From Caldanaerobacter subterraneus (GTDB lineage Bacteria > Bacillota > Thermoanaerobacteria > Thermoanaerobacterales > Thermoanaerobacteraceae), in contig NZ_SLWU01000026.1 in NCBI RefSeq assembly GCF_004345675.1, forward strand, positions 1 to 34,695: a DNA stretch of 34,695 nucleotides. The letters run 5' to 3'. The position numbers and the translations under genes were made by a program. Under the pieces are notes generated by a model. It was not told the DNA's origin. It was given only the letters and a program-made list of their open reading frames with translations, and did no database searches. Below, one piece after another: positions 7,512 to 18,172 of this stretch (positions are counted from its first letter, which is position 1; every line of letters begins with the position of its first letter).

Positions 7512-9347
7512 TTGAAAGATAACAATAAAATTTTCAGGAGCATGGTACTTTATCTCCTCATTTTCATAGCTATATATGCGATGGTACAGCTTTATTCCCA
7601 AGCTACGCCGCAGGTGACCAAGATAGACTACGGAGAGCTGGTAAGGTATATAAGTGCAAATCAGATAAAAAGTATTACTCTTTCGGGCAATCAGGTGAAA
7701 GGCGTATTCAAAAACGGCACCGAGTTTGAAAGCAGTGTGCCTGATATAACCAATTTTATGTCTTTTGTGGACCCGTATATATTGGAAGGCAAACTGGATT
7801 TTAAATATGAGCCCCAGGTGGGACCGCCTTGGTGGGTTCAGATGCTTCCCTCCCTGTTCTTGGTAGGTGTGCTCATTCTCTTCTGGTATATATTTATGCA
7901 GCAAGCACAGGGCGGGGGAGGAAGCAGGGTGATGTCTTTTGGCAAGAGCAGAGCTAGAATGGTTACAGATAAGGACAAAAGAGTTACTTTTAATGATGTG
8001 GCGGGTGCAGATGAAGAAAAAGAAGAACTCCAAGAGATTGTAGAGTTTTTGAAATATCCAAAAAAATTTATTGAATTAGGGGCGAGAATTCCTAAAGGAG
8101 TGCTTTTAGTAGGGCCACCGGGCACGGGGAAGACTCTTCTGGCAAGAGCTGTTGCAGGAGAGGCAGGGGTTCCCTTTTTCAGCATAAGCGGTTCTGACTT
8201 TGTGGAGATGTTTGTGGGTGTGGGTGCAGCGAGAGTAAGAGACCTTTTTGAGCAGGCGAAGAAAAACGCACCTTGTATAGTGTTTATAGATGAGATAGAT
8301 GCTGTAGGTAGGCAGAGAGGGGCAGGTCTGGGCGGAGGGCATGACGAGAGAGAGCAAACGTTGAACCAGTTATTGGTTGAGATGGACGGATTTAGTGTAA
8401 ATGAAGGGATAATCGTAATTGCAGCTACAAACAGGCCTGATATACTGGATCCCGCCCTTTTAAGGCCTGGGAGGTTTGACAGGCATATTGTGGTCAATAT
8501 TCCTGACATAAAAGGGAGAGAAGAAATTTTGAAAGTCCACGCTAGAAATAAACCTCTGGCGCCTGACGTGTCCCTTCAAGTTATTGCCAGGAGGACGCCG
8601 GGCTTTACAGGGGCTGACCTAGAAAATGTGATGAATGAGGCAGCTCTGCTGGCGGCAAGAAAGGGTTTAAAGCAGATAACCATGGCAGAATTGGAGGAAG
8701 CTATCACCAGAGTCGTAGCTGGGCCTGAAAAAAGGAGTAGAATCATGTCTGAAAAAGACAAAAAATTGGTAGCCTATCACGAAGCAGGGCATGCTGTTGT
8801 TGCAAAGCTTTTGCCCACGACTCCGCCTGTTCACGAGGTTACCATCATTCCAAGAGGGAGAGCTGGAGGTTACACGATGCTTCTCCCTGAAGAAGACAAG
8901 TACTACATGTCAAAGTCAGAGATGATGGATGAAATAGTTCACCTTTTGGGAGGGCGCGCTGCTGAGAAGTTGGTGCTAAATGATATAAGCACTGGCGCTC
9001 AGAATGATATAGAAAGAGCTACCAATATTGCCAGAAAAATGGTGACAGAGTATGGAATGAGCGACAGATTAGGTCCTATGACTTTTGGCACAAAAAGCGA
9101 AGAAGTGTTTTTAGGAAGGGATTTGGGAAGGACGAGAAACTACAGTGAGGAAGTGGCTGCAGAGATAGACAGAGAGATAAGGAGAATAATAGAGGAAGCC
9201 TATAAGAGAGCGGAAAGCCTTCTACAAGAGAATATAGATAAACTTCACAGAGTGGCGAAGGCCCTTATGGAAAAAGAGAAGCTCAATGGAGAAGAGTTTG
9301 AAAAAGTATTTAATGGAGAAGAAATAGAAGGGGTTTCTTTTGCCTGA
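7512..9347 (+). CDS. ftsH: ATP-dependent zinc metalloprotease FtsH
   Basis: A 611-residue membrane AAA+ protease. Two transmembrane helices (about residues 10-28 and 112-130) flank a short extracytoplasmic domain. The AAA module has Walker A GPPGTGKT (about 201-208), Walker B IVFIDEID and the second region of homology. The protease domain has the zinc motif HEAGH (about 423-427). FtsH forms hexamers that degrade damaged membrane proteins and short-lived regulators. The TTG at 7512 is preferred over TTG 7494 because GGAGG lies 8 bases ahead of it and inside the longer version. A strong terminator follows, so the gene ends its transcription unit. Confidence 0.97.
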   Translation: MKDNNKIFRSMVLYLLIFIAIYAMVQLYSQATPQVTKIDYGELVRYISANQIKSITLSGNQVKGVFKNGTEFESSVPDITNFMSFVDPYILEGKLDFKYEPQVGPPWWVQMLPSLFLVGVLILFWYIFMQQAQGGGGSRVMSFGKSRARMVTDKDKRVTFNDVAGADEEKEELQEIVEFLKYPKKFIELGARIPKGVLLVGPPGTGKTLLARAVAGEAGVPFFSISGSDFVEMFVGVGAARVRDLFEQAKKNAPCIVFIDEIDAVGRQRGAGLGGGHDEREQTLNQLLVEMDGFSVNEGIIVIAATNRPDILDPALLRPGRFDRHIVVNIPDIKGREEILKVHARNKPLAPDVSLQVIARRTPGFTGADLENVMNEAALLAARKGLKQITMAELEEAITRVVAGPEKRSRIMSEKDKKLVAYHEAGHAVVAKLLPTTPPVHEVTIIPRGRAGGYTMLLPEEDKYYMSKSEMMDEIVHLLGGRAAEKLVLNDISTGAQNDIERATNIARKMVTEYGMSDRLGPMTFGTKSEEVFLGRDLGRTRNYSEEVAAEIDREIRRIIEEAYKRAESLLQENIDKLHRVAKALMEKEKLNGEEFEKVFNGEEIEGVSFA

Positions 9348-9382
9348 ATTGTATAAGTCGCAAGACTTATACAATTTTTTTT
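9347..9382 (+). terminator. rho-independent terminator after ftsH
   Basis: A 13-bp stem AATTGTATAAGTC/GACTTATACAATT (9347-9359, 9364-9376) with loop GCAA and eight T residues (9375-9382). Confidence 0.92.
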
Positions 9383-9423
9383 ATAAAAACTTTAGTTAAC
9401 AATAAAAAAATTATTGAAAAGAA

Positions 9424-9453
9424 GAAGGAATTTTGCCTGTTTATGTCTAATAT
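9424..9453 (+). promoter_or_regulatory. candidate sigma-H promoter of the kinase gene
   Basis: GAAGGAATT (9424-9432), a 12-base spacer and GTCTAATAT (9445-9453) match the Bacillus sigma-H pattern RNAGGAWWW-N11/12-RNNGAATWW at all -35 positions and 8 of 9 -10 positions. A sigma-A reading is poor: TATAAT is present at 9451 but the spacing to TTGCCT is only 12. Confidence 0.4.
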
Positions 9454-9510
9454 AATTAGTAGAAGCGTTTTTCCTACAGAAGATGAGGGAGGAAAGCGGA
9501 GGGAACAGCC

Positions 9511-10899
9511 ATGAAAAGCCATAAATCATCTTCTACACAGAAAAATTCGCTGCAGTGGATATGCAATCTTCTTGACAATGCTCATGATTTTTTTGTCTTA
9601 AAAGACTTAAAAGGAAAAGTAGTTCACATAAATACCAGGTTGTTAGAAATTTTGGGCTATACCCATGAGGATGTGGAGGACTACGACTATTTTTTTCACA
9701 GCGTGTTGAAATATAAGGAAATAGGCCCTTATGAAGAAGGGCTTATAATAGAATTAACTGGAAAATACAATATACGCATGTCTTTTGGGATAAAGTTCAG
9801 TCCTATTACAAATACTGCTGGTGAAAAAGTAGCCTATTTGGGATTTGTAAAGTTAAGGGATTATGTAAAGGGACGTTTGGATTATCCGCTCGATTTGTTT
9901 AAGGCTTCGGCAAATGTGCTTGAGGTGACAGAAGAGGGGGTAATAGTAGTAGATGGAAAGTTTAATGTAGTTTATGTCAACAACAAGGCCTGTGAGCTTT
10001 TTGGGATAAAGTACGTAAAGTTTATAAATACCAAATTTTTAGACCTCATCAAAAGATACAAACCTGATTTTTCGGAAATAAGCCTTTTGAGGGGAGATAA
10101 AATTGTTGTACCTTCTCGTGACGGGAATGAAGAAAGGGTGCTTTTATTAAAATACGGAAAACTTATGAACAATCATTGGAAGATTATTATTGCAAAAGAC
10201 ATCACTGAAGATTTAAGGTATAAAAAATTGATGGAGCAGACGGAGAAATACACTATTGCAGGGGAGTTTGCAGCTACTACTATTCATGAAATAAAAAATT
10301 CTTTAACCTCCATAAAAGGGTTTATACAGCTTTTGCAAGTGAAGCATCCCGATAGTTTTACCTACTATGAGACTATACTAGACGAAGTGGACAGAGTTCT
10401 AGGGCTTATCAGAAACTATTTGGGGATAATAAAGAGCAATGAAGAAGGGGAGGAAGAAAAAGAGATAGATGTAAATGCGGTGATAAATCAATATCTGCTT
10501 CTTTTTGAAGCGGAAATGGTCAAAAAAGGGATTAAACTTGAAAAGAGGTTTGGAAATGTACCTCTTATGAAGATAGACAAAAATCACATAAAACAGCTCA
10601 TACTAAATATTGTTCAAAACTCTATGCATGCTGTTGAAAACAATGGTAAAATAGTATTGAGCACAAAATACAGCCCGTACTTAAAGAAACTGATTTTGAG
10701 AATAGCTGATAACGGGGGTGGTATAGAGAAAAAGCATTTAAAAAGAGTGATAGAACCGCTTTTCACTACTAAGAAAGATGGGACAGGATTGGGGCTTGCC
10801 ATCTGTAAGAGCATTGCTGATATATACAACGGAGACCTTAAAATTTACAGCAAGAAAGGGAAAGGAACTCTTGTAAAGGTCGTTTTGGGAGAAAAATAA
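9511..10899 (+). CDS. orphan PAS sensor histidine kinase, possible sporulation kinase
   Basis: A 462-residue soluble kinase. Two PAS-like domains (about residues 17-110 and 125-235) are followed by a HisKA dimerisation domain with the phospho-acceptor His259 in [14 protein letters not shown], then an ATPase domain with N-box QNSMHA, G1 DNGGGI and G2 GTGLGLAI. No transmembrane helix is evident, so it should sense a cytoplasmic signal. There is no response regulator nearby. The H-box resembles those of Bacillus Kin kinases that feed phosphate to the Spo0A system, and in clostridia orphan kinases of this kind phosphorylate Spo0A directly; that role is inferred. ATG 9511 follows GGAGGG. fhs begins 20 bases downstream. 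Confidence 0.88.
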   Translation: MKSHKSSSTQKNSLQWICNLLDNAHDFFVLKDLKGKVVHINTRLLEILGYTHEDVEDYDYFFHSVLKYKEIGPYEEGLIIELTGKYNIRMSFGIKFSPITNTAGEKVAYLGFVKLRDYVKGRLDYPLDLFKASANVLEVTEEGVIVVDGKFNVVYVNNKACELFGIKYVKFINTKFLDLIKRYKPDFSEISLLRGDKIVVPSRDGNEERVLLLKYGKLMNNHWKIIIAKDITEDLRYKKLMEQTEKYTIAGEFAATTIHEIKNSLTSIKGFIQLLQVKHPDSFTYYETILDEVDRVLGLIRNYLGIIKSNEEGEEEKEIDVNAVINQYLLLFEAEMVKKGIKLEKRFGNVPLMKIDKNHIKQLILNIVQNSMHAVENNGKIVLSTKYSPYLKKLILRIADNGGGIEKKHLKRVIEPLFTTKKDGTGLGLAICKSIADIYNGDLKIYSKKGKGTLVKVVLGEK

Positions 10900-10919
10900 A
10901 AAGCTGGAGGGGATTTCTT

Positions 10920-12587
10920 ATGAAATCAGATATTGAAATAGCTCAGGAAGCCAAGATGCTGCACATAAGAGATGTGGCAGCAAAATTGGGCATTGAGGAG
11001 GATTATCTGGAATATTACGGCAAATACAAAGCTAAGATTTCCCCCGCTTTGTGGGATAAAATTAAAGACAGGAAAGACGGAAAACTCATCTTAGTTACAG
11101 CTATAACTCCCACCCCTGCTGGAGAGGGAAAGACCACGACGACTGTAGGACTGGGGCAAGCTCTTGCAAAATTAGGGAAAAAAGCCATGATTGCCTTGAG
11201 AGAGCCTTCTTTAGGTCCTTCCTTTGGAATAAAAGGAGGAGCAGCTGGAGGCGGTTATTCTCAGGTAGTACCTATGGAAGATATAAATTTGCATTTTACT
11301 GGAGATATACATGCCATTACAGCGGCTCACAATTTGCTGGCTGCTATGATTGACAATCACATTCACCATGGAAATGAGCTAAATATCGATATAAGGACTA
11401 TAACGTGGAAAAGAGCAATGGACATGAATGACAGGGCTTTAAGGGAAATAATAGTAGGGCTAGGAGGAAAAGCTAACGGCTATCCAAGGCAGGACGGCTT
11501 TATAATAACTGTTGCCTCGGAGATAATGGCAATTCTGTGCCTTTCTCACGATTTAATGGATTTAAAGAGAAGGCTGGGGGATATAATAGTAGCTTATGAC
11601 AAAGATGGAAATCCTGTAACTGCAAGGGATTTAAAAGCAGACGGGGCAATGGCAGTACTTTTAAAGGATGCTATAAAGCCTAATTTGGTACAGACGATTG
11701 AAAACGTTCCAGCTTTTGTCCATGGAGGTCCTTTTGCAAATATCGCTCACGGATGCAATAGCTTGATTGCGACAAAATATGGGTTAAAGCTTGCAGATTA
11801 TCTGGTGACAGAAGCAGGTTTTGGAGCAGATCTGGGAGCAGAAAAATTTTTCGATGTGAAGGCGAGGTTTGGAGGTCTCACTCCAAATGCTGCTGTAGTT
11901 GTGGCAACGGTAAGGGCTTTGAAGATGCACGGGGGAGTGAAGAAGGAGGATTTGCAGAAGGAGGATGTAGAGGCAGTAAGAAGGGGAATAGAAAACCTTG
12001 AAAAGCAAGTGGAAAATGTAAGGAAATTTGGCGTGCCTGTGGTGGTTGCGCTTAACAAATTTGTCTTTGATACAGAAAGAGAAATTGAAGAAGTGAGAAA
12101 AGCTTGTGACAGAATAGGTGTAGATATGGCGGTGGCAGAGGTTTGGGAGAAAGGTGGAGAAGGCGGAATAGAACTTGCTGAAAAAGTAATAAAAGCTGCG
12201 GACACTCCCTCTAATTTCAGATTCCTATACGATGTAAACTTGCCTATAAAGGATAAGCTCCACATAATCGCTACTGAGATATACGGGGCTGACGGCGTAG
12301 AATATACTGCAAGTGCTTTAAAGGATATAGCTAATATAGAGAAATTAGGACTTGACAAGATGCCTATAGTAGTAGCTAAGACCCAGTATTCCCTGTCAGA
12401 TGACCCCAAGCTTTTAGGGCGTCCTAGAGGATTTAAGATAACCGTAAGAGAATTAAGAATTTCTAGAGGTGCCGGGTTTATAGTTGCTCTGACAGGTGAC
12501 ATAATGACAATGCCAGGGCTTCCAAAACACCCTGCCGCTGAGAACATAGATATAGATGAAAATGGTAGAATAAAGGGGTTGTTCTAG
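10920..12587 (+). CDS. fhs: formate-tetrahydrofolate ligase
   Basis: A 555-residue protein of normal family length. The ATP-binding signature [16 protein letters not shown] lies at about residues 63-78, and the conserved [20 protein letters not shown] and [14 protein letters not shown] blocks are intact. The enzyme joins formate to tetrahydrofolate with ATP to give 10-formyl-THF, feeding purine and other C1 pathways. ATG 10920 follows GGAGGGG. The gene lies close behind the kinase and just ahead of the small DHPS-N-like gene, suggesting a folate/C1 pair. Confidence 0.97.
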   Translation: MKSDIEIAQEAKMLHIRDVAAKLGIEEDYLEYYGKYKAKISPALWDKIKDRKDGKLILVTAITPTPAGEGKTTTTVGLGQALAKLGKKAMIALREPSLGPSFGIKGGAAGGGYSQVVPMEDINLHFTGDIHAITAAHNLLAAMIDNHIHHGNELNIDIRTITWKRAMDMNDRALREIIVGLGGKANGYPRQDGFIITVASEIMAILCLSHDLMDLKRRLGDIIVAYDKDGNPVTARDLKADGAMAVLLKDAIKPNLVQTIENVPAFVHGGPFANIAHGCNSLIATKYGLKLADYLVTEAGFGADLGAEKFFDVKARFGGLTPNAAVVVATVRALKMHGGVKKEDLQKEDVEAVRRGIENLEKQVENVRKFGVPVVVALNKFVFDTEREIEEVRKACDRIGVDMAVAEVWEKGGEGGIELAEKVIKAADTPSNFRFLYDVNLPIKDKLHIIATEIYGADGVEYTASALKDIANIEKLGLDKMPIVVAKTQYSLSDDPKLLGRPRGFKITVRELRISRGAGFIVALTGDIMTMPGLPKHPAAENIDIDENGRIKGLF

Positions 12588-12596
12588 GGACTGAAA

Positions 12597-12962
12597 ATGA
12601 GGAGAGAAGTTTTGAAGATAGATAATTTATCGGAGGCCAAAAGAGAGCTAAGCCAAATAAAAGCTGAAGAGATTTCTGTTGATATAATGGCTCCAAAGGC
12701 AGTTTTCAGGGTGGTCAAGCTTTACGATGTCCACCCTGCTGCCGCTAACATTGTAAAACAGGAGATGCTGGCGGCTGGTGGAGAAGCTGCTGTTGCAAGA
12801 GGCTGTGTGAACATGAGTGTAGATAGTTCAGATGTCATTATAATGGGGACTCTCAAGCAGTACAGAAGGCTACTTTCCAAGCTAAAAATGCAAAAAAGCT
12901 ATTTTGGAATAAGCGAAATAGTGAAGGAATTAGAAGAAGTTATAAGAGAAATGTCTAAGTAG
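12597..12962 (+). CDS. free-standing protein like the N-terminal domain of some dihydropteroate synthases
   Basis: A 121-residue protein carrying IDIMAPKA-like VDIMAPKAVFRVVKLYDV (about residues 29-46), PAANIVKQEMLAAGGEAAVARG (about 48-69) and VIIMGTLKQYRRLLSKL (about 80-96). From memory these blocks match the extra N-terminal domain of longer FolP proteins in clostridia and archaea, where it precedes the TIM barrel. Here the domain is its own gene, 9 bases after fhs, while the barrel-only folP lies 17 kb away (29927). Start ATG 12597 lacks a strong Shine-Dalgarno, which suggests coupling to fhs translation. A role in folate binding or delivery is inference; the function is unknown. Confidence 0.75.
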   Translation: MRREVLKIDNLSEAKRELSQIKAEEISVDIMAPKAVFRVVKLYDVHPAAANIVKQEMLAAGGEAAVARGCVNMSVDSSDVIIMGTLKQYRRLLSKLKMQKSYFGISEIVKELEEVIREMSK

Positions 12963-12992
12963 CGGCAGACTTTTGCCGCTTTTCTTTTTATT
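12961..12992 (+). terminator. rho-independent terminator after fhs operon
   Basis: A stem AGCGGCA/TGCCGCT (12961-12967, 12974-12980) with a 6-base loop, followed by a T-rich tract. Confidence 0.9.
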
Positions 12993-13005
12993 TTTTTTGA
13001 AAAGG

Positions 13006-13034
13006 TAAACAATTGTTAAAAATTATGCTATAAT
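13006..13034 (+). promoter_or_regulatory. promoter of the methylmalonyl-CoA operon
   Basis: TAAACA (13006-13011), a 17-base spacer and TATAAT (13029-13034) with an extended -10 TGC directly upstream. This is the only clear promoter before the mutase genes. Confidence 0.65.
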
Positions 13035-13068
13035 GTAGAGGGGAAAATTAAAGGAGGGAATTCGCGTT

Positions 13069-14748
13069 ATGTACGATGAAAAGAAGCTAGAGGAAATAAA
13101 AATGAAAAGAGAGGATTGGGAGAAAAATCATAGGGAAAAAGCTATTGCAAAATTCCCTGAGAGGAAAGAAGAGTTTAAGACATCTTCAGAGATAGAGATA
13201 AAGCCTATCTATACGCCGGAGGACGTTAAGGGTATAGATTACCTTGAAAAGCTGGGGTTCCCGGGGGAATATCCGTACACCAGAGGCGTACAGCCCACCA
13301 TGTACAGAGGAAGATTTTGGACAATGAGGCAATATGCCGGTTACGGCACTGCTGAAGAATCTAATAAGAGATTTAAATACCTCTTAGAGCAGGGGCAGAC
13401 GGGGTTAAGCGTAGCCTTTGACCTTCCGACCCAGATAGGATATGATTCAGACCACCCTATGGCAGAGGGAGAGGTGGGGAAAGTAGGAGTAGCGATAGAT
13501 TCACTTTACGACATGGAAATACTGTTTGACGGGATCCCACTTGACAAAGTCAGCACTTCCATGACCATAAATGCTCCAGCCGCTATACTTCTTGCCATGT
13601 ACATTGCGGTTGCTGAAAAGCAAGGGGTGTCTCCTGATAAACTGAATGGCACTATACAGAACGACATATTAAAGGAGTATGTGGCAAGGGGTACTTACAT
13701 CTTTCCTACAGGTCCTTCTATGAGGCTCATCACCAATATATTTGAGTACTGCTCCAAATATGTGCCTAAATGGAATACAATAAGCATAAGCGGTTACCAC
13801 ATGAGAGAAGCAGGAGCGACAGCTGTACAGGAAGTTGCATTCACCCTCGCAAATGCAATAGCATACGTAGATGCAGCAATAAAAGCAGGGTTAGATGTGG
13901 ACGAGTTTGCACCGAGGATTTCCTTCTTTTTCAGCGCTCACAACGATTTGTTTGAAGAGGTGGCTAAATTTAGAGCCGCTAGGAGAATGTGGGCAAAAAT
14001 AATGAAGGAGAGATTTGGCGCTAAAGACCCCCGTTCTATGATGATGAGATTCCACACTCAGACGGCTGGGTCTACTTTGACTGCCCAGCAACCTGACAAC
14101 AACATAATAAGAGTGACCATTCAGGCTTTGGCTGCAGTATTAGGCGGAACTCAGTCACTTCACACAAACAGCAGAGATGAAGCGCTAGCTCTTCCTACGG
14201 AGGATTCTGTCAGGATTGCATTAAGGACGCAGCAGATAATAGCTTATGAAAGTGGCGTCTGTGACACGCCAGACCCGTTGGCGGGATCTTACTATGTCGA
14301 ATACCTGACGGATGAGATAGAAAAGAGAGCTTTTGAGTATATAAAAAAGATAGATGAACTGGGAGGAGCAGTAAAAGCGATAGACCTCGGGTATATGCAG
14401 AGGGAGATTCAGGAAAGCGCCTACAGGTATCAGATGGAAATAGAGTCAGGGAAGAGAATAATAGTAGGGCTTAATAAATTCCAGATGGAAGAGGAACCTC
14501 CCAAGAATCTCTTGAAAGTGGACCCTCAAGTGGAAATAGTGCAGAGGGAAAAGATAAAGAAAGTAAAGGAAATGAGAGATAATGCACGGGTGGAAAAAGC
14601 TTTAAAGGCTTTGAAAAAGGCGGCAGAAGGCGATGACAATTTGATGCCATGGATACTAGATGCAGTGAGAGAATACGCTACGCTAGGGGAAATAACAGAT
14701 GTTTTAAGGTCTGTTTTTGGTGAGTATCAACAGCAGATAATATTCTGA
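13069..14748 (+). CDS. mcmA1: methylmalonyl-CoA mutase, catalytic (large) subunit without B12 domain
   Basis: A 559-residue TIM-barrel subunit. It carries the residues that distinguish methylmalonyl-CoA mutase from isobutyryl- and hydroxyisobutyryl-CoA mutases: Tyr89 in MRQYAG, Arg207 in [10 protein letters not shown], and His244 in [10 protein letters not shown] (numbering coincides with the Propionibacterium enzyme as I recall it). It rearranges succinyl-CoA and (R)-methylmalonyl-CoA by adenosylcobalamin radical chemistry. The cobalamin-binding domain is a separate downstream gene, so the holoenzyme is two-part. ATG 13069 follows AAGGAGGG at a rather long 11 bases. First gene of an operon running to at least 16517. 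Confidence 0.95.
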   Translation: MYDEKKLEEIKMKREDWEKNHREKAIAKFPERKEEFKTSSEIEIKPIYTPEDVKGIDYLEKLGFPGEYPYTRGVQPTMYRGRFWTMRQYAGYGTAEESNKRFKYLLEQGQTGLSVAFDLPTQIGYDSDHPMAEGEVGKVGVAIDSLYDMEILFDGIPLDKVSTSMTINAPAAILLAMYIAVAEKQGVSPDKLNGTIQNDILKEYVARGTYIFPTGPSMRLITNIFEYCSKYVPKWNTISISGYHMREAGATAVQEVAFTLANAIAYVDAAIKAGLDVDEFAPRISFFFSAHNDLFEEVAKFRAARRMWAKIMKERFGAKDPRSMMMRFHTQTAGSTLTAQQPDNNIIRVTIQALAAVLGGTQSLHTNSRDEALALPTEDSVRIALRTQQIIAYESGVCDTPDPLAGSYYVEYLTDEIEKRAFEYIKKIDELGGAVKAIDLGYMQREIQESAYRYQMEIESGKRIIVGLNKFQMEEEPPKNLLKVDPQVEIVQREKIKKVKEMRDNARVEKALKALKKAAEGDDNLMPWILDAVREYATLGEITDVLRSVFGEYQQQIIF

Positions 14749-14765
14749 AATAGGAGGTTATAAGC

Positions 14766-15173
14766 ATGGAAAGGCCTATAAGGGTACTGGTGGCGAAACC
14801 CGGCTTGGACGGGCATGACAGGGGCGCAAAGGTGATAGCAAGAGCCTTAAGAGATGCCGGCATGGAAGTGATATACACAGGATTAAGGCAGACACCTGAG
14901 CAGATAGTGGAGGCAGCCATACAGGAAGACGTGGACGTAGTTGCATTGAGTATACTCTCAGGTGCTCACAATACACTTTTTCCCAAAATAACAAAGCTTC
15001 TAAAAGAGAGAGGGGCAGAGGACATATTGGTGATAGGCGGAGGTGTGATACCAGAAGAAGACATTCCCTTTTTGAAAGAGCACGGCATAGCAGAGATATT
15101 CACCCCTGGCACTCCCACTTCAGCAGTCATTGAATATATAAAAGCCAATGTTAAGAGGTTGGCAAAAAAATGA
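14766..15173 (+). CDS. mcmA2: methylmalonyl-CoA mutase, cobalamin-binding subunit
   Basis: A 135-residue B12-binding (flavodoxin-like) protein with the base-off/His-on signature LDGHDRG (His17 the lower axial cobalt ligand), [14 protein letters not shown] and [11 protein letters not shown]. It carries adenosylcobalamin for the catalytic subunit. Start ATG 14766 has AGGAGG 9 bases upstream. The stop overlaps the start of the meaB gene by 4 bases (ATGA), indicating translational coupling. In many bacteria this domain is fused to the mutase; here it is separate. Confidence 0.95.
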   Translation: MERPIRVLVAKPGLDGHDRGAKVIARALRDAGMEVIYTGLRQTPEQIVEAAIQEDVDVVALSILSGAHNTLFPKITKLLKERGAEDILVIGGGVIPEEDIPFLKEHGIAEIFTPGTPTSAVIEYIKANVKRLAKK

Positions 15174-16114
15174 TGGAATTAGAAAAGCTGCTTCTTAATA
15201 GAGACAAAAGAGCAATAGCAAGAGCCATAACCTACGCTGAAGACGACGAAGAAAAAGCCAGGGAGATAATAAGAAAACTTTACAAAAGGTCCGGCAATGC
15301 CTATATAGTTGGCATTACCGGACCGCCAGGGGTTGGCAAGAGCACTTTGACTGACAGATTGGTAAAGAATTTGGTGGAAGAGGGGAAAAAAATAGGAATA
15401 ATAGCTGTTGACCCTACGAGTCCTTTTACTGGCGGGTCTATACTTGGCGACAGGATAAGGATGCAGGATTTGACCACACATCCCAATGTCTACATAAGGA
15501 GCATGGGGACAAGAGGACATCTCGGAGGGCTTTCAAAAGGAACCTATATGGCGGTGAGAATTTTAGATATAGCAGGGATGGACTACGTGTTTGTTGAGAC
15601 TGTAGGAGTAGGCCAATCAGAGGTAGACATAATAAAAATAGCTGATACAGTGGTGATGGTTTTAGCGCCCGGACTTGGAGATGATATACAGGCCATAAAG
15701 GCTGGAATAATGGAGATAGCAGATGTATTCGTTGTAAACAAAAGCGACAGAGAAGGAGCTGATAAAACTGTATTAGAGCTTAACATGATGCTTGACTTAG
15801 ATATGCCAAAGGAGTGGAGACCTCCTGTTGTAAAAGCAGTAGCACAGGAGGGAAAGGGTATAGGTGAGGTGCTTGAAAAAATTCATTCTCATAAAGAGTA
15901 CCTCATCTCAAGCGGTCAGCTTGAAGAGAGGAGAAAAAACAGAATAAAAATGGAAATAACAGAAAGTGTAAAAAATAAGCTTATGAAAGACGTGTTTGCA
16001 AAAATGGGAAACGAAGAATTTGACCAGAAAATTCAAAAAGTCATGGCTAAAGAAATTGACCCTTATACAGTTGCAGAAGCTCTCTATAGGCAAATACTTG
16101 AGAGGAGGGAATGA
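15170..16114 (+). CDS. meaB: MeaB/ArgK-type GTPase, mutase chaperone
   Basis: A 314-residue G3E-family GTPase with Walker [13 protein letters not shown] (about residues 48-59), switch-region [10 protein letters not shown] and the guanine motif NKSD. MeaB proteins bind methylmalonyl-CoA mutase, gate cobalamin loading and protect or reactivate the enzyme. The start overlaps mcmA2 by 4 bases; a second ATG immediately follows (15173), so the exact start differs by one residue at most. Its stop is 1 base before the epimerase GTG. Older annotations of this family as arginine/ornithine kinase ArgK are misleading; the operon context settles the role. Confidence 0.95.
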   Translation: MMELEKLLLNRDKRAIARAITYAEDDEEKAREIIRKLYKRSGNAYIVGITGPPGVGKSTLTDRLVKNLVEEGKKIGIIAVDPTSPFTGGSILGDRIRMQDLTTHPNVYIRSMGTRGHLGGLSKGTYMAVRILDIAGMDYVFVETVGVGQSEVDIIKIADTVVMVLAPGLGDDIQAIKAGIMEIADVFVVNKSDREGADKTVLELNMMLDLDMPKEWRPPVVKAVAQEGKGIGEVLEKIHSHKEYLISSGQLEERRKNRIKMEITESVKNKLMKDVFAKMGNEEFDQKIQKVMAKEIDPYTVAEALYRQILERRE

Positions 16115-16115
16115 T

Positions 16116-16517
16116 GTGATTAAAAAGGTAGACCATATAGGGATAGCAGTAAAGAGCATAGAAGAAGCGAGAAAGTTTTATGAAGAAGTGCTGGGCTTGA
16201 AAGTGACAGGGATAGAAGAAGTTAAGGAGCAGAAGGTAAAGACGGCCTTTATTCCAGTTGGGGAGAGCGAGATAGAGCTTTTAGAGTCCACATCAGAGGA
16301 TGGGCCTGTTGCTAAATTTATAGAAAAAAGAGGGGAAGGCATACACCACATAGCACTTCAGGTAGATGACATTGAAAAGGCGTTAGAGGAGTTGAAGGGA
16401 AAAGGAGTAAAGCTCATAGATGAAGTGCCAAGGTATGGGGCAGGAGGGGCGAAAATTGCCTTTGTCCACCCAAAGAGCGCAAATGGAGTATTGTTGGAGC
16501 TTTGTGAGAGGAAGTGA
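16116..16517 (+). CDS. mce: methylmalonyl-CoA epimerase
   Basis: A 133-residue glyoxalase/VOC-fold protein. Metal ligands of the fold can be placed at His7 ([10 protein letters not shown]), the [11 protein letters not shown] pair (His77/His78) and Glu128 (VLLEL). It interconverts (R)- and (S)-methylmalonyl-CoA, linking the mutase to the biotin-dependent carboxyltransferase. GTG 16116 is chosen because GAGGAGGG is 7 bases upstream and the mature protein then starts directly at the first strand; an in-frame start further up lies deep in meaB. Confidence 0.93.
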   Translation: MIKKVDHIGIAVKSIEEARKFYEEVLGLKVTGIEEVKEQKVKTAFIPVGESEIELLESTSEDGPVAKFIEKRGEGIHHIALQVDDIEKALEELKGKGVKLIDEVPRYGAGGAKIAFVHPKSANGVLLELCERK

Positions 16518-16523
16518 AAGTTG

Positions 16524-16552
16524 TTGAGCTTTTTCTTCTAGTATGTTATATT
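16524..16552 (+). promoter_or_regulatory. promoter before the carboxyltransferase gene
   Basis: TTGAGC (16524-16529) and TATATT (16547-16552) with a 17-base spacer. The leader then carries TAGTAG...CTACTA arms around 16554-16580, a weak possible hairpin. The carboxyltransferase genes may thus be controlled apart from the mutase genes. Confidence 0.5.
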
Positions 16553-16610
16553 ATAGTAGGTACTAATAATAACTGCTACTAAAACTTTATTTTATTAAGG
16601 AGGCGTCTTG

Positions 16611-18161
16611 ATGAGCGTCCAGGAAAAGATAGAAGAGCTGAAAAAGAGGAGGGCAAAAGCAGAAGAGGGCGGCGGAGAAGCAAGAATTAAAGCGCAGCAC
16701 GAAAAGGGGAAGCTCACAGCGAGAGAGAGAATAAATATCCTCCTTGACAAGGGAAGTTTTGTAGAGCTGGACCCTTTTGTGGAGCACCGCTGCTATGACT
16801 TTGGAATGGAAAAACAAAAGTACCCGGGAGAAGGAGTTGTGACAGGGTACGGAACGATTGATGGAAGGCTCGTTTACGTGTATGCTCAAGATTTTACCGT
16901 CTTAGGAGGGTCTTTGGGAGAATACCACGCAAAGAAAATAACAAAAGTCATGGACATGGCTATGAAAATGGGAGCACCCTTAATTGGGCTAAATGACTCG
17001 GGAGGAGCCAGAATACAGGAAGGTGTGGATGCTCTTTCAGGCTACGGCCAAATATTTTACAGAAATACTCTGGCCTCAGGAGTTATACCTCAGATTTCCG
17101 TAATAATGGGCCCCAGTGCAGGAGGAGCAGTGTACTCTCCAGCCCTTACTGACTTTATATTCATGGTAGACAAAACCAGCCAGATGTTCATAACAGGCCC
17201 TCAAGTGATAAAAGCTGTTACAGGAGAAGAGGTTACTCCAGAAGAGTTAGGTGGTTCTATCACTCACAACAGAGTGAGCGGAGTTGCTCATTTTAGAGGA
17301 CCCAATGACGAAGAAGTATTAAAAATGGTCAGAAAGCTTCTAAGCTACCTCCCTTCAAATAATCTGGAAGACCCACCTCGGTATGAAACGGGAGACGATC
17401 CCAACAGGACTTCAGAAAGGCTTATGGAAATAGTGCCAGACAATCCTAATAAACCCTATGACATGAAGGAATTGATTAGGGAGATAGTGGATAGAGGCGA
17501 AATCTTTGAATCACAGGAGATGTACGCAGAAAATATAATTACCGCTTTTGCGAGGTTGAACGGCAGAACCATTGGAATTGTCGCCAATCAGCCTAGGGTT
17601 TTAGCAGGGGTACTTGATATAAATGCTTCTGACAAGGCAGCGAGGTTTATACGGTTTTGCGATGCCTTCAATATTCCAATATTGAGCATTGTAGATGTTC
17701 CAGGTTTTTTACCGGGGACAAATCAAGAGTACGGCGGAATAATAAGGCATGGGGCTAAGATGCTTTACGCGTATTCAGAAGCCACAGTTCCAAAAGTCAC
17801 TCTAATTGTGAGAAAAGCCTATGGCGGAGCCTATCTTGCTATGTGCAGTAAGGATTTAGGAGCAGATATAGTTTTTGCATGGCCCACTGCTGAAATTGCA
17901 GTTATGGGTCCAGAAGGAGCAGCTAATATAGTGTTTAAAAATGAGATAAACGAAGCGGAAAATCCAGCTGAAGTAAGAGAGCAGAAAATAAAGGAGTACA
18001 GAGAAAATTTTGCAAATCCCTACAGGGCTGCAGCAAGAGGCTATGTGGACGATGTGATAATTCCGTCTGAGACAAGGCCGAGACTCATTTCTGCTTTTGA
18101 GATGTTAAGAAGTAAAAGAGAAACAAGGCCAGCTAAGAAGCATGGCAATATTCCTCTATAG
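16611..18161 (+). CDS. mmdA: acyl-CoA carboxyltransferase subunit (methylmalonyl-CoA decarboxylase alpha / propionyl-CoA carboxylase beta type)
   Basis: A 516-residue crotonase-fold carboxyltransferase. The two oxyanion-hole regions are clear: [18 protein letters not shown] with [13 protein letters not shown] in the N-half, and [21 protein letters not shown] with [14 protein letters not shown] in the C-half. It moves carboxyl between (S)-methylmalonyl-CoA and biotin. Sequence alone does not decide between decarboxylase, carboxylase or transcarboxylase. The neighbouring small subunit and biotin carrier favour a decarboxylase/transcarboxylase complex, but neither the membrane beta subunit nor a biotin carboxylase is next to it. 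ATG 16611 follows AAGGAGG; an in-frame TTG one codon earlier is ignored. Confidence 0.93.
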   Translation: MSVQEKIEELKKRRAKAEEGGGEARIKAQHEKGKLTARERINILLDKGSFVELDPFVEHRCYDFGMEKQKYPGEGVVTGYGTIDGRLVYVYAQDFTVLGGSLGEYHAKKITKVMDMAMKMGAPLIGLNDSGGARIQEGVDALSGYGQIFYRNTLASGVIPQISVIMGPSAGGAVYSPALTDFIFMVDKTSQMFITGPQVIKAVTGEEVTPEELGGSITHNRVSGVAHFRGPNDEEVLKMVRKLLSYLPSNNLEDPPRYETGDDPNRTSERLMEIVPDNPNKPYDMKELIREIVDRGEIFESQEMYAENIITAFARLNGRTIGIVANQPRVLAGVLDINASDKAARFIRFCDAFNIPILSIVDVPGFLPGTNQEYGGIIRHGAKMLYAYSEATVPKVTLIVRKAYGGAYLAMCSKDLGADIVFAWPTAEIAVMGPEGAANIVFKNEINEAENPAEVREQKIKEYRENFANPYRAAARGYVDDVIIPSETRPRLISAFEMLRSKRETRPAKKHGNIPL

Positions 18162-18172
18162 GGTGATAAAAT

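Noticed and set aside
7838-8509. 223-codon minus-strand frame opposite ftsH
   Set aside because: Serine- and proline-rich shadow of a strongly conserved coding strand; no start signal.
10900-10919. ZTP riboswitch before fhs
   Set aside because: Only 20 bases separate the kinase and fhs, too short for that RNA.
11798-12547. 249-codon minus-strand frame opposite fhs
   Set aside because: Shadow of the fhs gene with low-complexity Ser/Thr-rich composition.
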